NCBI GenBank assembly: GCA_016744725.1 | Contig: JADGDW010000225.1 | Span: forward strand, 1 to 5,522 | Direction: 5' to 3' | Length of the DNA stretch: 5,522 nt | DNA from: Candidatus Albibeggiatoa sp. nov. BB20 | GTDB lineage: Bacteria > Pseudomonadota > Gammaproteobacteria > Beggiatoales > Beggiatoaceae | Part shown: positions 4,016-5,522 of the stretch, one piece after another | Layout of the letters: the number at the start of each line of letters is the position of its first letter | Numbering within the stretch: position 1 is the first letter of the stretch | Notes under the pieces: model-generated | Seen by the model: the letters and a program-made list of their open reading frames with translations, nothing else | Database searches by the model: none | What the model was told of the DNA's origin: nothing | Made by a program: the position numbers and the translations under genes

Positions 4016-4108
4016 TACCGTCTCCTTGCCCAATTCCCATATTACTGCTAGTTTTATTGGCAATACCCTTTTTACAGCAAGGCAATATAAGCTATCTCTG
4101 GGTAGCAT
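3986..4108 (-). CDS. Possible 40-residue repeat-borne small ORF
   Basis: From ATG 4108 a short frame reads MLPRDSLYCLAVKRVLPIKL, then AVIWELGKETVEKNRCLLCE, ending at TAA 3988-3986. It is basic and hydrophobic, with three cysteines including a CLLC pair at the end. No ribosome site is visible upstream (an AT-rich run), and I recognise no domain. Support for past coding comes from comparison with copy A: three of four substitutions in the shared 48 bp are third-position synonymous changes in exactly this frame. The ancestral frame probably continued two codons further (QV) before the second TAA. It may be a relic carried by a repeat element rather than an expressed gene. Confidence 0.35.
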   Translation of the reverse strand: MLPRDSLYCLAVKRVLPIKLAVIWELGKETVEKNRCLLCE

Positions 4109-4177
4109 TAAAAAATATAATCAATCACTTTACTGTTATTCACGTAGCTTATTTCCTGAGTTTATCGGAGTAGTGAC

Positions 4178-4200
4178 CATTATTCACTTTGATAATAATG
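4178..4200. promoter_or_regulatory. Inverted repeat upstream of the GH5 gene
   Basis: CATTATT (4178-4184) and AATAATG (4194-4200) are perfect inverted 7-mers around a 9-base centre, 33 bases before the glycosidase start. A recognisable sigma-70 promoter is not obvious here (TTGATA at 4189-4194 has only a poor -10 downstream). The palindrome could bind a regulator of the enzyme gene. The remaining part of the gap between 4109 and 4233 shows nothing else convincing. Confidence 0.35.
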
Positions 4201-4233
4201 AAATATTGTTCAATAAATTTTCGAGGTAGAAGT

Positions 4234-5522
4234 ATGCAATTCAATCTTGCTCGAAGTTTTCGAGTACCTTATTTAAAGCATCTGGCTTTTTTACTCGCAA
4301 GTATGCTAATCACCCTATCCTGTTCCGTTCACGCAACACCTACAAATCTACTCACCAACCCCAGCTTTGAAACCCTGCCATTAAATCAAGATTGGTCAGT
4401 GTTTGGTAGCGCGGGCGCATTGAATAGTAGCAGCGTGGCACATACAGGAACGTCCAGTGCTTTAGTCAACAGCCGAACCGCGTTTTATGGCGGCGTGAGC
4501 CAAGACATTAACGGCGTATTAACTGCGGGTGTCACTTACGATGTCAGTGCATGGGTACGTTTAGCCAATCCTGTCACTTTTGACATCAGCGACAGTACTT
4601 TAACTGAAAGTATTAAATTTGAAATGAATATCAAGCAAACCGATGGTTCAGGGACGCAATACATCAGCATTGATACCAGTGCCAGTGAAAATGTAAATAA
4701 CTGGATTAAATTATTTGGTCAATTCACTTATCAACCCAATGGTGCAGTCAGTGCGCTCAACTTTTATGTGCATGGCCCTGATGCGGGAATTGATATTTTA
4801 GTCGATGATGTGGCGATTTATGCCCCTGAATCCTATACCACCACACCGCATACCAGCAGTGATTTTGTTCAAGCACAAGGTCGTCAATTGGTGGTTGGAG
4901 CGGCTAATGCCCCGATTCGTTTAATAGGTGTTAATTTCAATGCTTATGCTGAAGAAGATGAGGCGGCAGACATTATTTTTAGTGGTAATAACTATGATGC
5001 AGACAGCTATCAAGACGTGGCAAACATGGGTTTAACCGTGGTGCGTTTGGATTTGTGGTGGAAATTATTTGAAGACGAAAACAATCCTTATACTTATAAA
5101 CAAGCAGGTTGGGATTGGTTAAATAAAAACATCAATTGGGCACGCGATGCGGGCGTTTATTTGATTTTAGATATGCACGCACCACATGGCGGATTTCAAG
5201 GGCCGGGATATAGCGGCGGATTCTGGAGCAATTCAGATTACAAAGCCCGTACCAAAGCCTTATGGTCAGAAATTGCCTCACGTTATAAAGATGAAATCGT
5301 GATTGCGGCTTACGATATTTTTAACGAACCTGCTGCACCAGCAACAAGCCAATTAGTCACTTATAGTCAAGAATTAGTTGACGCGATTCGTTTAGTGGAC
5401 ACAAATCATTTATTAATTGTTGAAATCGATTACGGCGATAATTCGACTGGGCCTTTCTTAATCACTGATTCTGCTAGTAATGTGATGTATGATTTTCATC
5501 AATATGCACCTTGGTATCACAA
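4234..5522 (+). CDS. Secreted endoglucanase-like enzyme, CBM4/9 plus GH5, cut by window edge
   Basis: 429 codons are open from ATG 4234 to the window edge; GAGG at 4223-4226 gives a ribosome site 7 bases upstream. Residues 1-34 are an export signal: basic start, hydrophobic core LAFLLASMLITLS, and probable cleavage after SVHA. Residues 37-197 form a carbohydrate-binding module of the CBM4/9 type, opening NLLTNPSFE, with a QDI strand and closing ILVDDVAIYAP. A TTT-rich linker leads to a GH5 (cellulase-family) barrel from about 213: RLIGVNFNAY, VVRLDLWW (Arg271), LILDMHAPHGG (His315), YDIFNEP with acid/base Glu365, and the HQY motif (His422, Tyr424). The nucleophile glutamate should lie beyond the edge. 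It would hydrolyse beta-1,4- or related glucans or mannans outside the cell; exact substrate is not readable. The gene is visibly richer in GC than its neighbours, suggesting a different origin from the flanking mobile DNA. Confidence 0.92.
   Translation, partial: MQFNLARSFRVPYLKHLAFLLASMLITLSCSVHATPTNLLTNPSFETLPLNQDWSVFGSAGALNSSSVAHTGTSSALVNSRTAFYGGVSQDINGVLTAGVTYDVSAWVRLANPVTFDISDSTLTESIKFEMNIKQTDGSGTQYISIDTSASENVNNWIKLFGQFTYQPNGAVSALNFYVHGPDAGIDILVDDVAIYAPESYTTTPHTSSDFVQAQGRQLVVGAANAPIRLIGVNFNAYAEEDEAADIIFSGNNYDADSYQDVANMGLTVVRLDLWWKLFEDENNPYTYKQAGWDWLNKNINWARDAGVYLILDMHAPHGGFQGPGYSGGFWSNSDYKARTKALWSEIASRYKDEIVIAAYDIFNEPAAPATSQLVTYSQELVDAIRLVDTNHLLIVEIDYGDNSTGPFLITDSASNVMYDFHQYAPWYH

Noticed and set aside
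4026..4229. Plus-strand open frame of 67 codons starting with TTG, upstream of the GH5 gene
   Set aside because: It has no ribosome site and a composition unlike a protein, and it overlaps the opposite-strand frame supported by the repeat comparison. A neighbouring plus frame with a hydrophobic stretch also lacks a start and any recognisable family.
4318..4326. Lipoprotein signal in the GH5 protein (LSC at residues 28-30)
   Set aside because: The residues before Cys30 (T-L-S) fit the lipobox poorly, while a standard signal peptidase I site (SVHA, after residue 34) follows directly.

Overview
The window is an AT-rich stretch of an accessory or mobile-rich region from a Gram-negative bacterium. 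The mix of an IS607-type remnant, a RAYT-type (IS200-like Y1) transposase fragment, dispersed palindromic repeats, a toxin-antitoxin locus and a secreted family-5 glycoside hydrolase would fit a filamentous sulfur-oxidising gammaproteobacterium (Thiotrichales/Beggiatoa-like). That placement is inference only; no RNA gene or housekeeping gene is present to test it.

Left (1-793, minus strand): the N-terminus of a TnpB protein runs off the left edge. It overlaps the 3' end of a decayed IS607-family tnpA that keeps its MerR-like DNA-binding start and its C-terminal tail but has lost the serine-recombinase catalytic core. Immediately upstream lies an intact XRE (Cro/CI-type) regulator. In the divergent gap between this regulator and a small acidic protein (1004-1243, plus strand) are two copies of one 20-bp palindrome, 53 bp centre to centre. 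The second copy fills the spacer of a good sigma-70 promoter (TTGAAA, 17 bp, TAATAT). This looks like an autoregulated genetic switch.

Middle (1244-2860): a three-repeat ankyrin protein (minus strand) starts on the base after the stop codon of a decayed upstream reading frame, suggesting that its original partner was lost. Upstream of it is a RAYT transposase fragment with an in-frame stop, joined to a 48-bp repeat that recurs at 3968-4015. Divergent from that fragment is a toxin-antitoxin operon. Its ribbon-helix-helix-like antitoxin is intact, while the YoeB-type toxin has every catalytic residue but is frameshifted near its seventh codon. Two families of palindromic repeats, one a REP-like doublet, fill the gap after the toxin.

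Right (2861-5522): a two-gene minus-strand operon encodes a DUF6602-like predicted PD-(D/E)xK nuclease and an 85-residue companion with a weak YcgL-like pattern. It is followed by the second repeat copy, embedded in the end of a 40-codon reading frame. On the plus strand, a visibly less AT-rich gene encodes an exported CBM4/9-GH5 endoglucanase-like enzyme that runs off the right edge.

The most interesting candidates are the twin-operator switch, the frameshifted YoeB with an unusual type of antitoxin partner, the nuclease plus companion operon, and the duplicated repeat whose differences are almost all synonymous in one reading frame.
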